Origin: WHUA01 sp963711215
GTDB taxonomy: Bacteria; Pseudomonadota; Alphaproteobacteria; UBA8366
DNA: 64,000 nucleotides
Direction of reading: 5' to 3'
NCBI GenBank assembly: GCA_963711215.1
Contig: CAVQDH010000002.1
Location: forward strand, 1,116,001-1,180,000
The notes beneath the pieces are model-generated. The model was not told where the DNA came from. It saw only the letters and a list, made by a program, of their open reading frames with translations, and made no database searches. Shown piece after piece: positions 53,167-64,000 of the stretch (its first letter is position 1; every line of letters begins with the position of its first letter). The translations under genes and the position numbers were made by a program.

Positions 53167-54261
53167 ATGATGAACCCGGCCCTACGCCTCGTCGAAAAGG
53201 ACACGATGGACAAGCAGAAAGCCCTGGAGGCGGCCCTCACCCAGATCGAGCGGTCGCATGGCAAGGGCTCGATCATGAAGCTCGGCCAGCAGACGGCGGT
53301 CGAGGTGGAGTCGGTGCCCACCGGCTCGCTCGGCCTCGACATCGCGCTCGGCATCGGCGGCTTGCCGCGCGGCCGCGTCGTCGAGATCTACGGGCCGGAA
53401 AGCTCGGGCAAGACCACGCTGGCGCTGCATGTGCTGGCGGAGGCGCAGAAGCTCGGCGGTACCTGCGCCTTCATCGACGCGGAGCACGCGCTCGACCCCG
53501 GCTACGCCAAGAAGCTCGGCGTCAACCTGGACGATCTCCTGATCTCCCAGCCCGACGCCGGCGAGCAGGCGCTCGAGATCGCCGATACGCTGGTCCGCTC
53601 CGGCGCGATAGACGTCATGGTCATCGACTCGGTGGCGGCGCTCGTGCCGCGGGCCGAGCTCGAGGGCGAGATGGGCGACAACCATGTCGGCCTGCACGCC
53701 CGCCTGATGAGCCAGGCGCTGCGCAAGCTGACCGGCTCGATCAACCGCTCGAAGACCATGGTCATCTTCATCAACCAGATCCGCATGAAGATCGGCGTCA
53801 TGTTCGGCAGCCCGGAGACCACGACCGGCGGCAACGCGCTCAAATTCTACGCCAGCGTCCGGCTCGATATCCGCCGCATCGGCCAGATCAAGGACCGCGA
53901 CAACGTGGTCGGCAACCAGACGCGTGTGAAGGTGGTCAAGAACAAGGTCGCGCCGCCCTTCAAGGTGGTCGAGTTCGACATCATGTACGGCGAGGGCGTG
54001 TCCAAGACCGGCGAGCTGCTCGACCTCGGCGTCAATGCCGGGATCATCGAGAAGTCCGGGGCCTGGTTCTCCTACAAGGATCAGCGGATCGGCCAGGGCC
54101 GGGAAAACTCCAAGACCTTCCTCAAGGAGAATACGGAGATCGCGGCCGAGATCGAGCGCCGCATCCGCGAGAATGCCGGCATCCTGTCGGAAGTCATGCT
54201 GGAAGGCCCGACCGCCGAGGAGGCGGCCGACGACCCGGTCGACGTGGCCGAGGAGGCATAG
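53167..54261 (+). CDS. recA: Recombinase RecA
   Basis: 364 residues. Walker A GPESSGKTT, EHALDPGYAKKLGVN, the catalytic VIDSVAALVPRAELEGEMGD segment and the L2 loop FINQIRMKIGVMFGSPETT are intact. The C-terminal tail is acidic (EEAADDPVDVAEEA). It catalyses strand exchange and LexA self-cleavage. ATG 53167 or the second Met (MNPAL) could start; a further in-frame Met (MDKQKALEAAL) resembles the start in many species. Followed by alaS, as in relatives. Confidence 0.98.
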   Translation: MMNPALRLVEKDTMDKQKALEAALTQIERSHGKGSIMKLGQQTAVEVESVPTGSLGLDIALGIGGLPRGRVVEIYGPESSGKTTLALHVLAEAQKLGGTCAFIDAEHALDPGYAKKLGVNLDDLLISQPDAGEQALEIADTLVRSGAIDVMVIDSVAALVPRAELEGEMGDNHVGLHARLMSQALRKLTGSINRSKTMVIFINQIRMKIGVMFGSPETTTGGNALKFYASVRLDIRRIGQIKDRDNVVGNQTRVKVVKNKVAPPFKVVEFDIMYGEGVSKTGELLDLGVNAGIIEKSGAWFSYKDQRIGQGRENSKTFLKENTEIAAEIERRIRENAGILSEVMLEGPTAEEAADDPVDVAEEA

Positions 54262-54391
54262 GGCGCGCGCCATCCCGTTATCAGAGGCAAGAGGTGTTAC
54301 CCCCAGGAAGACGATGAAGGCACTGTTACCACCCACCGGGTAGCCCGGCATGTTACCGGCCGGGATGCCAGAAGCTACCCCTTCGACCCTG

Positions 54392-54427
54392 CTGCGGCGC
54401 GGCCCCCTACCGCGCCGCAGTGCTTTT
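54392..54427 (+). terminator. Terminator hairpin after recA
   Basis: CTGCGGCGCGG and CCGCGCCGCAG pair perfectly (11 bp) around a 7-nt loop, then TGCTTTT. It lies about 130 nt past the recA stop. The rest of 54262-54742 shows no gene. Confidence 0.7.
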
Positions 54428-54742
54428 GCGGTCGGGTCTTTTGCAGCCGGGCCGGTTGCGCCGGGCATGGCCGCCCGCCGCGCCCGGCCGCCGCGTCCCG
54501 CGGTTGAACCGGGGTGATTTCGTCATAGTTTCTGCCAGGCTGGAAGGCGCCGCGGGCGCGCCGTTTGCTGGACAGCGACCGGCGCAGCGGGGTACAACCG
54601 CGATCGGCCTTTTTTCCCGTTTTTCGAGGGTTTTGCGGCCGGACCGCGGGGCGGACAGCCGTCCGGCCGATAGCCGAAGGCGGTCGCCGGTGAGGGATGA
54701 GGGTGACGGGTGAGGGTGACGGGCGAAAGTGAAGAGTATGCG

Positions 54743-57418
<2,676 letters not shown>

Positions 57419-57499
57419 AGGGCGTGGCCGGCTTGATCGAAATCTCACCGCGGCCTAAGCTTTGCCGCACCGCAACAACCAGCAGAATCAGGAAAATTC

Positions 57500-58351
57500 A
57501 TGCGATTCGAAGGAACCGATAGCTACGTCGCGACCGAGGACCTGATGGTTGCGGTCAACGCGGCGATCAATCTCGAGCGCCCGCTGCTGATCAAGGGCGA
57601 GCCGGGAACCGGCAAGACGATCCTCGCGCATGAGATCGCCCGGGCGCTGAAGACGCCGCTGATCGAATGGCACATCAAATCGACCACCAAGGCGCAGCAC
57701 GGCCTCTACGAATACGACGCGGTCAAGCGCCTGCGCGACAGCCAGCTCGGCGACGGGCGGGTGCAGGACATCGGCAACTACATCGTGCGCGGCAAGCTGT
57801 GGGAGGCGTTCGAGGCCGACGAACGGCCGGTGCTGCTGATCGACGAGATCGACAAGGCGGACATCGAGTTCCCGAACGACCTCCTGCTCGAGCTCGACCG
57901 CATGGAATTCTATGTCTACGAGACGCGGACCCTGATCAAGGCGCGCCAGCGTCCGATTGTCATTATCACGTCGAACAACGAGAAGGAGCTGCCGGACGCC
58001 TTCCTGCGCCGCTGTTTCTTCCACTACATCGCCTTTCCCGACAAGGAGACGATGGCCGAGATCATCGAGGTGCACTATCCCGACATCCAGAACATGCTGG
58101 TGCGCGAAGCCCTCAAGGTCTTCTACGAAATCCGCGAAGTGCCGGGCCTGAAGAAGCGCCCGTCGACGTCCGAGCTGCTCGACTGGCTGAAGCTGCTGAT
58201 GATCGAGGACATGCCGCCAGAGGCGCTGCGCAGCAAGGACGCGACCAAGATGATCCCGCCGCTGTACGGCGCCCTGCTCAAGAACGAGCAGGACGTGCAG
58301 CTCTTCGAGCGGCTCGCCTTCATGGCGCGGCGCGAGCGCGGCAGCGATTGA
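57500..58351 (+). CDS. MoxR-type AAA+ ATPase
   Basis: 283 residues. Walker A (KGEPGTGKTILAHEIARALK), Walker B (PVLLIDEIDKAD), sensor 1 (IITSNNEKELPDAFLRRCFF) with Arg finger, and a C-terminal lid. MoxR ATPases work with VWA-domain partners in metal insertion or complex assembly. The CoxE-like VWA gene follows 195 nt later, a common pair. It starts 81 nt after alaS. Confidence 0.92.
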   Translation: MRFEGTDSYVATEDLMVAVNAAINLERPLLIKGEPGTGKTILAHEIARALKTPLIEWHIKSTTKAQHGLYEYDAVKRLRDSQLGDGRVQDIGNYIVRGKLWEAFEADERPVLLIDEIDKADIEFPNDLLLELDRMEFYVYETRTLIKARQRPIVIITSNNEKELPDAFLRRCFFHYIAFPDKETMAEIIEVHYPDIQNMLVREALKVFYEIREVPGLKKRPSTSELLDWLKLLMIEDMPPEALRSKDATKMIPPLYGALLKNEQDVQLFERLAFMARRERGSD

Positions 58352-58370
58352 GGCGGGGCTGAAAAGATTT

Positions 58371-58502
58371 CCCTCTCTGCCCCTGTGGGGCGGAGAGGGC
58401 CAGGGAGAGGTGGGGGTTGGCACAAGGCAAGCCGGCGTATGAGCGTCCCCACCTCATCCGGCGCACAATGCGCGCCACCTTCTCCGCCCCTCCGGCGGGG
58501 AA
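58371..58502. repeat. GC-rich palindrome cluster between moxR and the VWA gene
   Basis: CCCTCTCTGCCCC - TGT - GGGGCGGAGAGGG (58371-58399) has 12 of 13 pairs. A second group (58446-58502) carries GCGC-ACAAT-GCGC and CCGCC-CCTCC-GGCGG. This is the form of dispersed intergenic repeats in GC-rich proteobacteria. It separates two genes that otherwise look like an operon. Confidence 0.55.
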
Positions 58503-58546
58503 GAAATAGCCTGGTGATTTGACGAATTAAACGACGGAACGGGCCC

Positions 58547-59725
58547 ATGTTCATCAACTTCTTCCTCGAATTGCGGCATGCGGGCGTGCCGGTCTCGATC
58601 AAGGAGTACCTCATGCTGATGGGGGCGATGGAGAAGGGCTGCGCCGACTATGACGTCGACCATTTCTACTATCTCAGCCGCTCGGCCCTGGTGAAGGACG
58701 AGCGTAACCTCGACAAGTTCGACCGGGTTTTCGGACACGTTTTCAAGGGGCTAGAGAAGCCCGAAGGCGAGATGACGGTGGAGCTGCCCGAGGAATGGCT
58801 GCGCAAGCTCGCCGAGCTGCACCTGACCGACGAGGAAAAGGCGCAGATCGAGGCGATGGGCGGCTGGGAAAAGCTCATGGAGACGCTGCGCCAACGTCTG
58901 GCCGAGCAGAAGGGGCGGCACCAGGGCGGCAACAAATGGGTCGGCACCGCGGGGCGCTCGCCCTATGGCGCCTATGGCTATAACCCCGAAGGCGTGCGCA
59001 TCGGCCAGCACGAGTCCCGCCACCGCCGCGCGGTCAAGGTGTGGGACAAGCGGCAGTTCAAGAACCTCGACGACAACGTCGAGCTCGGCACCCGCAACAT
59101 CAAGGTCGCGCTCAGGCGGCTGCGCAAGTTCACGCGCCAGGGGCTGCCGTCCGAGCTCGACCTGCCGGATACGATCAAGTCTACCGCGCATAACGGCGGC
59201 TACCTCGACATCAAGATGGTGCCCGAGCGGCGCAACGCGGTGAAGGTGCTGCTGTTCCTGGATATCGGCGGGTCGATGGACGACCACATCCGGATCTGCG
59301 CGGAGCTTTTCTCCGCCGCCCGGTCGGAGTTCAAGCATCTCGAGTTCTTCTACTTCCATAACTGCCTTTATGAGCGCGTCTGGAAGGACAACCGCCGCCG
59401 CCACAACGAGACGATTTCGACCTGGGACGTGCTGCGCACCTATCCGACGGATTACAAGGCCGTCTTCGTCGGCGACGCGACGATGAGCCCCTATGAGATC
59501 GTCTACCCGGGCGGCAGCGTCGAGCATTGGAACGAGGAAGCGGGCAACGTCTGGATGGAGCGCATGCTGCGCGCCTTTCCGAAGGCGGTCTGGCTCAATC
59601 CGCAGCCGTCCGGCGTCTGGGACTACTACGAATCCATCCGCGTCATGCGCGGGCTCGTGGACGAGCGCATGTTCCCGCTCACGCTGCAGGGGCTCGACGA
59701 CGCGATGCGCGAGCTGGTGCGTTGA
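58547..59725 (+). CDS. CoxE-type VWA-domain protein
   Basis: 392 residues. FINFFLELRHAGVPVSIKEY at the start and the VWA domain with the metal site LLFLDIGGSMDDHIRICAEL (DxGxS, where most have DxSxS) and VFVGDATMSPYEIVYPG. The middle (QKGRHQGGNKWVGTAGRSPY) is Gly-rich. Acts as partner of the MoxR ATPase. The Gly in DIGGS replaces the usual Ser but is known in CoxE-like proteins. Followed by a small lipoprotein gene. Confidence 0.9.
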   Translation: MFINFFLELRHAGVPVSIKEYLMLMGAMEKGCADYDVDHFYYLSRSALVKDERNLDKFDRVFGHVFKGLEKPEGEMTVELPEEWLRKLAELHLTDEEKAQIEAMGGWEKLMETLRQRLAEQKGRHQGGNKWVGTAGRSPYGAYGYNPEGVRIGQHESRHRRAVKVWDKRQFKNLDDNVELGTRNIKVALRRLRKFTRQGLPSELDLPDTIKSTAHNGGYLDIKMVPERRNAVKVLLFLDIGGSMDDHIRICAELFSAARSEFKHLEFFYFHNCLYERVWKDNRRRHNETISTWDVLRTYPTDYKAVFVGDATMSPYEIVYPGGSVEHWNEEAGNVWMERMLRAFPKAVWLNPQPSGVWDYYESIRVMRGLVDERMFPLTLQGLDDAMRELVR

Positions 59726-59782
59726 GCGGCGGAATGCTGACGGGACTGGCGGCGCGCCGGCCTTCCGTGCCATAAGCGGCTC

Positions 59783-60181
59783 ATGCGCATTTTGGGATAT
59801 GCGGCGGCCCTGCTTCTGCTGATATCGGCCACCGGCTGCGACCGGATCAACCAGTTTGCCGGCGACCCGGTGCTCACGAGCCTGCCTGACCATCTGCCGC
59901 CGTACCAGCCGCCGGGACGCGCCATCGCGGTGTGTTACAACAAGGACACCGCGAAGATGGAGGACCTGAAAAAGACGGCTTTCGAGGCCTGCCCGGAGCC
60001 GGGCTCGACGCTGCAATACTTGACGGATGACGAATACCTGAACGACTGCCCCTTGCTGAAGAAGCGGCGAGCGGTGTTCATCTGCCGGGAGCCCGCCGGT
60101 CTGCCCCAGACCAAGCCCCGGCGCTCGAACCGGCACACGGATTCCTACTTTCCGCCGAACCCCTACCTCCCGCAGCGATGA
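59783..60181 (+). CDS. Small lipoprotein of unknown function
   Basis: 132 residues. A lipoprotein signal ends LLLLISATGC, with Asp at +2, which in enterobacteria would hold it in the inner membrane. The mature part has four further cysteines (AVCYN, EACPE, NDCPLL, FICRE), so disulfides are possible. A Pro/Arg-rich C-terminus ends PPNPYLPQR. No family recognised. The stretch 60182-60415 after it holds nothing I could recognise. Confidence 0.65.
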   Translation: MRILGYAAALLLLISATGCDRINQFAGDPVLTSLPDHLPPYQPPGRAIAVCYNKDTAKMEDLKKTAFEACPEPGSTLQYLTDDEYLNDCPLLKKRRAVFICREPAGLPQTKPRRSNRHTDSYFPPNPYLPQR

Positions 60182-60415
60182 GCCGGCGACTTGCGCATGC
60201 TGGCGGCAACACGATAGAACAGGCAAAACCGCGTACCGTCCAACACCCGCCAAAGCGGCTATGCGCAAGGCTCTCACTCAGGCGCGCTGCGAAGCTATGC
60301 AAGGAACAGTCCCTTTACAGCGAGGCCGGCAGGCAGCATCGTTAGCCCGCAATTCCGCGGTGACGGCATCCCACGCCCCGCTTCAACGCACCAACTCCAA
60401 TCGAAAGAGGCCTCT

Positions 60416-61787
60416 ATGATCGATCTGATGTCCATCGCACGAACCGAGCACGACGGCGGCGACTTGTTCGGCCTCCTGTCGAAGCTCTTCGAGCCAGCGG
60501 ATGTGAAGCCGAAAGGCTATCCGGATGCCGTAATCTGGATGGGCGGAAGCCATGATGGGACGGTCAAGCCGGTCGCCCACTCCTTGACCGATGCGTTCGC
60601 GCTGCTCGGCACCATCGCGGCGATCGACGTTCTGGGCCTGCCGTTCTATGCCGTGCCGATGTGGGCGCAATACCGGCACGACACCAAGCTGGTCTCGCTC
60701 GGCTGGTTCGGCAACATGCCCTGCACCTCGATCAAGTGGTCGACCGCCGGCGACGCCTATGTGAACGACGGCAAGGGCGGCAAGGTCGTGGTCATGGGCA
60801 AGTCGGCCAACGCGCCCCTGCGCACCCAGGCGGGCGTCTTCTGCAACGTCCGGCCCTACGGCCCGATCACGGTCGTCCGCTGCATGCCCTGCCTGCCTTA
60901 TTCGCAGGACCGGGCGAAGTTCAACGTCGACGCCAAGAGCGGCATCGTCCACTCCGAGATGAACTCGCCGGGCGTCCAGATGGCCTATGCCAACCGCCTG
61001 TTCCTCCAGATGGTGAACGAGACCGGCAAGCTCGGCCGCGTCGCCATGAAGCCGACACAGGCGATGGAGGACGGCATCAATGCCGGCCTGCATTCCTGGC
61101 TGCTGCAGGGCACGAAGTTCAAGGTCGGCCGCAAATACGCCGTCGACGGCTATGTCGAGCATAAGGAAAGCGTCGACAAGATCATCGCGCTGCTGCCGAA
61201 GGACTTCAAGAAAGGCATGGAGAACTGGGGCGGCCAGATCGAGCAGCATATCTCCGACACGAATTTCGGCTTGCTGATCTGGGACCTGATCGAGAAGCGG
61301 GATTGCCTCGTGCTGGCGACCGACCTCGACGGCGATCGCCTGACCGACCTGCTGGCCGACATCTCCGACCCGTTGCGCGCGTTCGGGCGAAAACGTCGCC
61401 GATCATTACGGTTTCGGCGACAAGGCGAAGAACCTGTGGCACGACATGGGATACACCACGGGCAACGGACGTGACATGACGTCGGTGATGCACCGCATGT
61501 CCGGCCCGCCGATCCACGAGCAGACGCTTGGCTCGGCCGACGCCATGCTGCTGCGTCTGATCGACGGCGACGAATCCATGGGCGGCACGAAGCAGCCCTA
61601 CGACCCGCGCATTCATTTCGTCCTGATCCGCGACGCCTATCTCGACGCGAATCCGAAAAATGAAAAGCTCAAGGCGTGGCTCGACGACGCGATCGCCACG
61701 TTCGACAAGATCTACAGCGGCAAGCGCCCCGGCTTCATCGAGGGCTACAAGGCGCTGAAGGCTGCGATCAAGCCCTGGGGCAAATAG
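60416..61787 (+). CDS. Unrecognised conserved-looking cytoplasmic protein, one-base frame change
   Basis: 456 residues after correction. No signal peptide or membrane helix. Notable segments: VIWMGGSHDGTVKPVAHSLT near the start, FGNMPCTSIKWS, CNVRPYGPITVVRCMPCLPY with two Cys in a short loop, and LATDLDGDRLTDLLADISDP. The frame changes +1 at TTCGGGCGAA (61382-61390), three Gs for two; removal gives DPLRAFGENVADHYGFGDKA and continues to 61787. I do not recognise the family. The DLDGDR motif could bind a metal or phosphate, but that is only a guess. Converges on the LOG gene across a bidirectional terminator. Confidence 0.65.
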
Positions 61788-61805
61788 CGCGCCGCCGATG
61801 CGTTC

Positions 61806-61846
61806 GCCACGGCCTCGGGTCAGCCATGCTGGCGCGAGGCCGTGGC
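61806..61846. terminator. Bidirectional hairpin between convergent genes
   Basis: GCCACGGCCTCG (61806-61817) and CGAGGCCGTGGC (61835-61846) are exact inverted repeats around a 17-nt loop, between two convergent stops. No long T-run follows on either side. Confidence 0.65.
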
Positions 61847-61847
61847 G

Positions 61848-62432
61848 TTAAATCCACTTAGAATCAAGGGGTTGCCGCTCGGCTGGCGCTTCGCGGAAGG
61901 CCGGCAGGACATCCTCCACCCGGTCCACCATGCGGAACAGCGGCGCGTCGGCCGGGCGCATGTAACTCTTCGCCGTGATCTGCTCGACGAGCCGCTGCAG
62001 CGGGCGCCAATAGTCGTCCAGGTTGACCACCACGATCGGCTTGTCGTGCAGGCCGAGCTGCTTCCAGGTGATGATCTCGAACGCTTCGTCCAGCGTGCCG
62101 AGCCCGCCGGGCAGGATCGCGAAAGCGTCGGAGAGCTCCGCCATCTTCTGCTTGCGGCTGTGCATGGACTCGGTGACGACCATTTCGTCGCAGCCGTCAT
62201 GCGCAAGCTCGAGATCGCGCAGGAATGCCGGGATCACGCCGACGACCTCGCCGCCGGCCGCCAGCGCCGCGTCGGCAATGACGCCCATCAGGCCGACCCG
62301 GCCGCCGCCGAAGACCAGCCGGATGCCGTTCTCCGCAAGCAGCTTGCCGAACTGACGGGCAGCGGCTTTATGGCTTTCGGGCCCACGGGAAGACGACGCG
62401 CAATAGACACATACGGAGCGAATGTTCGACAT
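61848..62432 (-). CDS. LOG-family (cytokinin riboside phosphoribohydrolase-like) protein
   Basis: 194 residues from ATG 62432. RSVCVYCASSSRG, LVFGGGRVGLMGVIADAALA, SMHSRKQKMAELSDAFAILP and PGGLGTLDEAFEIITWKQLG are the Rossmann-fold LOG motifs; PGGxGTxxE is the active site. Members split nucleoside 5'-monophosphates into base and ribose phosphate. The stop lies at the edge of the shared terminator. Confidence 0.93.
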   Translation of the reverse strand: MSNIRSVCVYCASSSRGPESHKAAARQFGKLLAENGIRLVFGGGRVGLMGVIADAALAAGGEVVGVIPAFLRDLELAHDGCDEMVVTESMHSRKQKMAELSDAFAILPGGLGTLDEAFEIITWKQLGLHDKPIVVVNLDDYWRPLQRLVEQITAKSYMRPADAPLFRMVDRVEDVLPAFREAPAERQPLDSKWI

Positions 62433-62562
62433 GGTGGTGGTGTAGGGCGAAGGATCGGGTGAAGGCAAGCTTGATTTCCGGGACGATAAGGCGGTAGCGC
62501 GGTACACCCGATCATTGCGCCGCGCCTTCCACACGTCTACATATTATGGAGGTTGAAACCAG

Positions 62563-63627
62563 TTGCGAGGCAGCGTGAAGCGAGTCGTCCTTCCCGCCGT
62601 GCTGCTGATCGTCGCCGCGATCGCGGTGATGATGGTTGTGTATTGGCTCTCCGGCAGGGACGCGGTCGAGGAGGCGCGGCAGGAGCCGGCCGCGTCGTCT
62701 GCGGGCCAGCCGCCGGCTGCCGCCTCCGCTCCTGCATCCCACGATACGGCATTGCTGACGCCGCCGGCCGAGCCGCCGAGCTTCGATCTGGTGCGTGTCG
62801 AGCCGGACGGTTCCACGGTGATCGCCGGCCGTGCGGCGCCGGACAGCGACGTGACCGTCTATAGCGGCGATAAAGAGGTCGGCAAGACGAAGGCCGACAC
62901 GAAGGGCGAGTGGGTGCTCGTACCCGGAAAGCCGCTCGCGCCCGGCAACACGAACCTGTCCGTGACGTCCAAGGCGCCGGACGGTAAGGTGCAGAATTCG
63001 GAGAAAGTGGTGGTCGTCGTGGTTCCGGAGCGCCCGAAAGGCGACGCCGCCAAAGGCCAGGCCGGCGACAAGAAGCCGCTGGCGGTGCTCCTTCCGCGGC
63101 AGGGCGGCGGAGAGTCGCGCGTGCTGCAGGAGCCGGACGTGGGCGAAGGCGTCGGGTCGGACGCGCTGCGGCTGCAGGTGATCGATTACGACGAAGCCGG
63201 CGATCTCAGTCTGGGCGGAAAGGGCAAGGCCAAGGCGCTTCTCAGGGCCTACCTGGACAATGCGCTGATCGGGGAGACGATCGTTCCGGATGATGGCAAC
63301 TGGCGCCTGAAGCCGAAGAAGCAGGTTGCGCCGGGCACATACAGGCTGCGGATCGATCAGATCATTGGTGGCAAGGTCGCCCAGCGCATCGAGCTGCCGT
63401 TCAGTCGGTCCGAAGCGGTCGCCAAGATGCCCGGCGACAAGCTGGTCATCGTCCAGCCGGGCAACAGCCTGTGGCGGATCGCCCGGCGGTCCTATGGCGA
63501 GGGATTGCGCTATTCGGTGATCTACGAAGCCAACCGGGACCAGATCCGCGATCCCGACCTCATCTACCCGGGGCAGGTATTCGCCGTTCCGGCGCCGACG
63601 CCGGCCCCCGCGCCCGTGATCCGCTAG
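62563..63627 (+). CDS. Membrane-anchored LysM protein
   Basis: 354 residues. An N-terminal membrane anchor (RVVLPAVLLIVAAIAVMMVV), an Ala/Pro-rich linker, two Ig-like beta domains (VIAGRAAPDSDVTVYSGDKE and ALLRAYLDNALIGETIVPDD) and a C-terminal LysM (IVQPGNSLWRIARRSYGEGL, then DPDLIYPGQVFAVP) that binds peptidoglycan. The start is TTG 62563 or GTG 62578 region; no strong ribosome site decides. Its stop and the stop of the opposite-strand gene share CTAG. Confidence 0.88.
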   Translation: MRGSVKRVVLPAVLLIVAAIAVMMVVYWLSGRDAVEEARQEPAASSAGQPPAAASAPASHDTALLTPPAEPPSFDLVRVEPDGSTVIAGRAAPDSDVTVYSGDKEVGKTKADTKGEWVLVPGKPLAPGNTNLSVTSKAPDGKVQNSEKVVVVVVPERPKGDAAKGQAGDKKPLAVLLPRQGGGESRVLQEPDVGEGVGSDALRLQVIDYDEAGDLSLGGKGKAKALLRAYLDNALIGETIVPDDGNWRLKPKKQVAPGTYRLRIDQIIGGKVAQRIELPFSRSEAVAKMPGDKLVIVQPGNSLWRIARRSYGEGLRYSVIYEANRDQIRDPDLIYPGQVFAVPAPTPAPAPVIR

Positions 63628-64000
63628 GCGGCGTCTTGAGATCGCGCCTCGGCGACTTTCCGTAAATGCACCGGCAGCAACGACAGGACCCGATCGAGCC
63701 ATTGTTTCGCGCAGGCGAGTTGCTCGAGCGCAGCGGCGAGGATCGACGCCGGCGGCGCCGTGCCGTCGACCGCGAGCGCGACCGACAGACTGATACCATG
63801 GTCGCGGGCAACCGCGATCTCATAGCCGGCCGCGCGGCGGGCACCGTCGAGCAAGGTCAGCATGTCATGGCGCAGCGACGGGCCGTCTCCGGTATAGGGC
63901 ATGGTGCCGACCTCGGCCTGCAGCGTGGCGCCGGCATCGTCCGCAGTGACGACCCGGAACGGAACCGAGCGATAGGAAAACTGAAACAGGATGGGCCGGC
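63624..64000 (-). CDS. Partial unknown protein, C-terminal ~125 residues
   Basis: The frame is open from the right edge to TAG at 63626-63624. Readable parts include RPILFQFSYRSVPFRVVTAD, LQAEVGTMPYTGDGPSLRHD and LEQLACAKQWLDRVLSLLPV. It looks like a mixed alpha/beta protein with a helical end. No family recognised. It converges on the LysM gene with stops overlapping at CTAG. Confidence 0.6.
   Translation of the reverse strand, partial: RPILFQFSYRSVPFRVVTADDAGATLQAEVGTMPYTGDGPSLRHDMLTLLDGARRAAGYEIAVARDHGISLSVALAVDGTAPPASILAAALEQLACAKQWLDRVLSLLPVHLRKVAEARSQDAA

Noticed and set aside
60416..61787. Archaeal-type fructose-1,6-bisphosphatase
   Set aside because: The N-terminal and metal-binding motifs of that family are not present, so I left the protein unassigned.

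Overview
The window comes from a GC-rich alphaproteobacterium, probably Rhodospirillales-like, though the order is only a guess. The evidence is the combination of FlbT, FlaF, FliX, a SciP/DUF1153 regulator, a CckA-type hybrid kinase directly after flhB, a DksA with a single cysteine, and the recA-alaS pair preceded by a GAAC-N7-GAAC SOS box. No tRNA, rRNA, CRISPR array, transposase or phage gene is visible.

About 1-49.6 kb is a large flagellar locus. From left to right: the start of fliF (minus); sciP; flgE-flgD-fliK (minus); a flaG-family gene; a glycan-modification block (6.35-16.74 kb) holding a PhyH-type dioxygenase, a beta-propeller glycosidase-like protein, a PglD-like acyltransferase, two TPR-GT41 (OGT/SPINDLY-like) proteins, a WbqC-family protein, a TPR-GT-B protein and a DegT aminotransferase; two flagellin genes; flbT-flaF; a second TPR-GT-B protein; flgI-flgJ-flgN-flgK-flgL (minus); fliX and dksA; flgF-flgG-flgA-flgH (minus); fliL-fliM-DUF6468-motE-cheY-cheZ, two MotB-like genes and a very large periplasmic AMIN-like/TPR protein (plus); fliO-fliP and a free-standing FlhB C-terminal domain (minus); then flgB-flgC-fliE-fliQ-fliR-flhB-cckA (plus). 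FlhA, the switch partners FliG and FliN, the stator MotA and the regulator FlbD are not in the window.

The regulatory layer can be read directly. Eight good sigma-54 elements (TGGCACG-N4-TTGC type) precede fliK-flgD-flgE, flaG, both flagellins, flbT-flaF, flgI, flgF and flgB. Most are accompanied by a recurring 13-bp dyad, GG-N8-GCC (best form GGCAA..TTGCC), usually about 65-130 bp upstream and often in pairs or triplets spaced exactly 22 bp. By position and symmetry I infer these are binding sites of an FlbD-like activator. A perfect copy also lies upstream of fliF, where FlbD acts as a repressor in Caulobacter. CtrA-like boxes lie by sciP and cheY, and CckA and SciP are both encoded here, so the cell-cycle circuit and the flagellar hierarchy are physically joined.

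About 49.7-64 kb is mostly housekeeping: an M81/MlrC-family protein, a fumarate-reductase/TcuA-like flavoprotein, recA, alaS, a MoxR ATPase with a CoxE-type VWA protein, a small lipoprotein, an unrecognised 456-residue protein, a LOG-family protein, a LysM protein and a partial gene at the right edge.

A caution for any reader: at least eleven genes, including essential-looking fliE, fliR, fliX and flgH, carry single-base frame changes, nearly all of them one extra base. Removing that base restores the family-length protein every time, so I treat these as probable sequence errors and give whole-gene coordinates. The most interesting biology is the flagellin-glycosylation block with its four TPR-glycosyltransferases, the phased GG-N8-GCC enhancers, and the unusual motor operon with two MotB-like proteins and a 1182-residue periplasmic partner.
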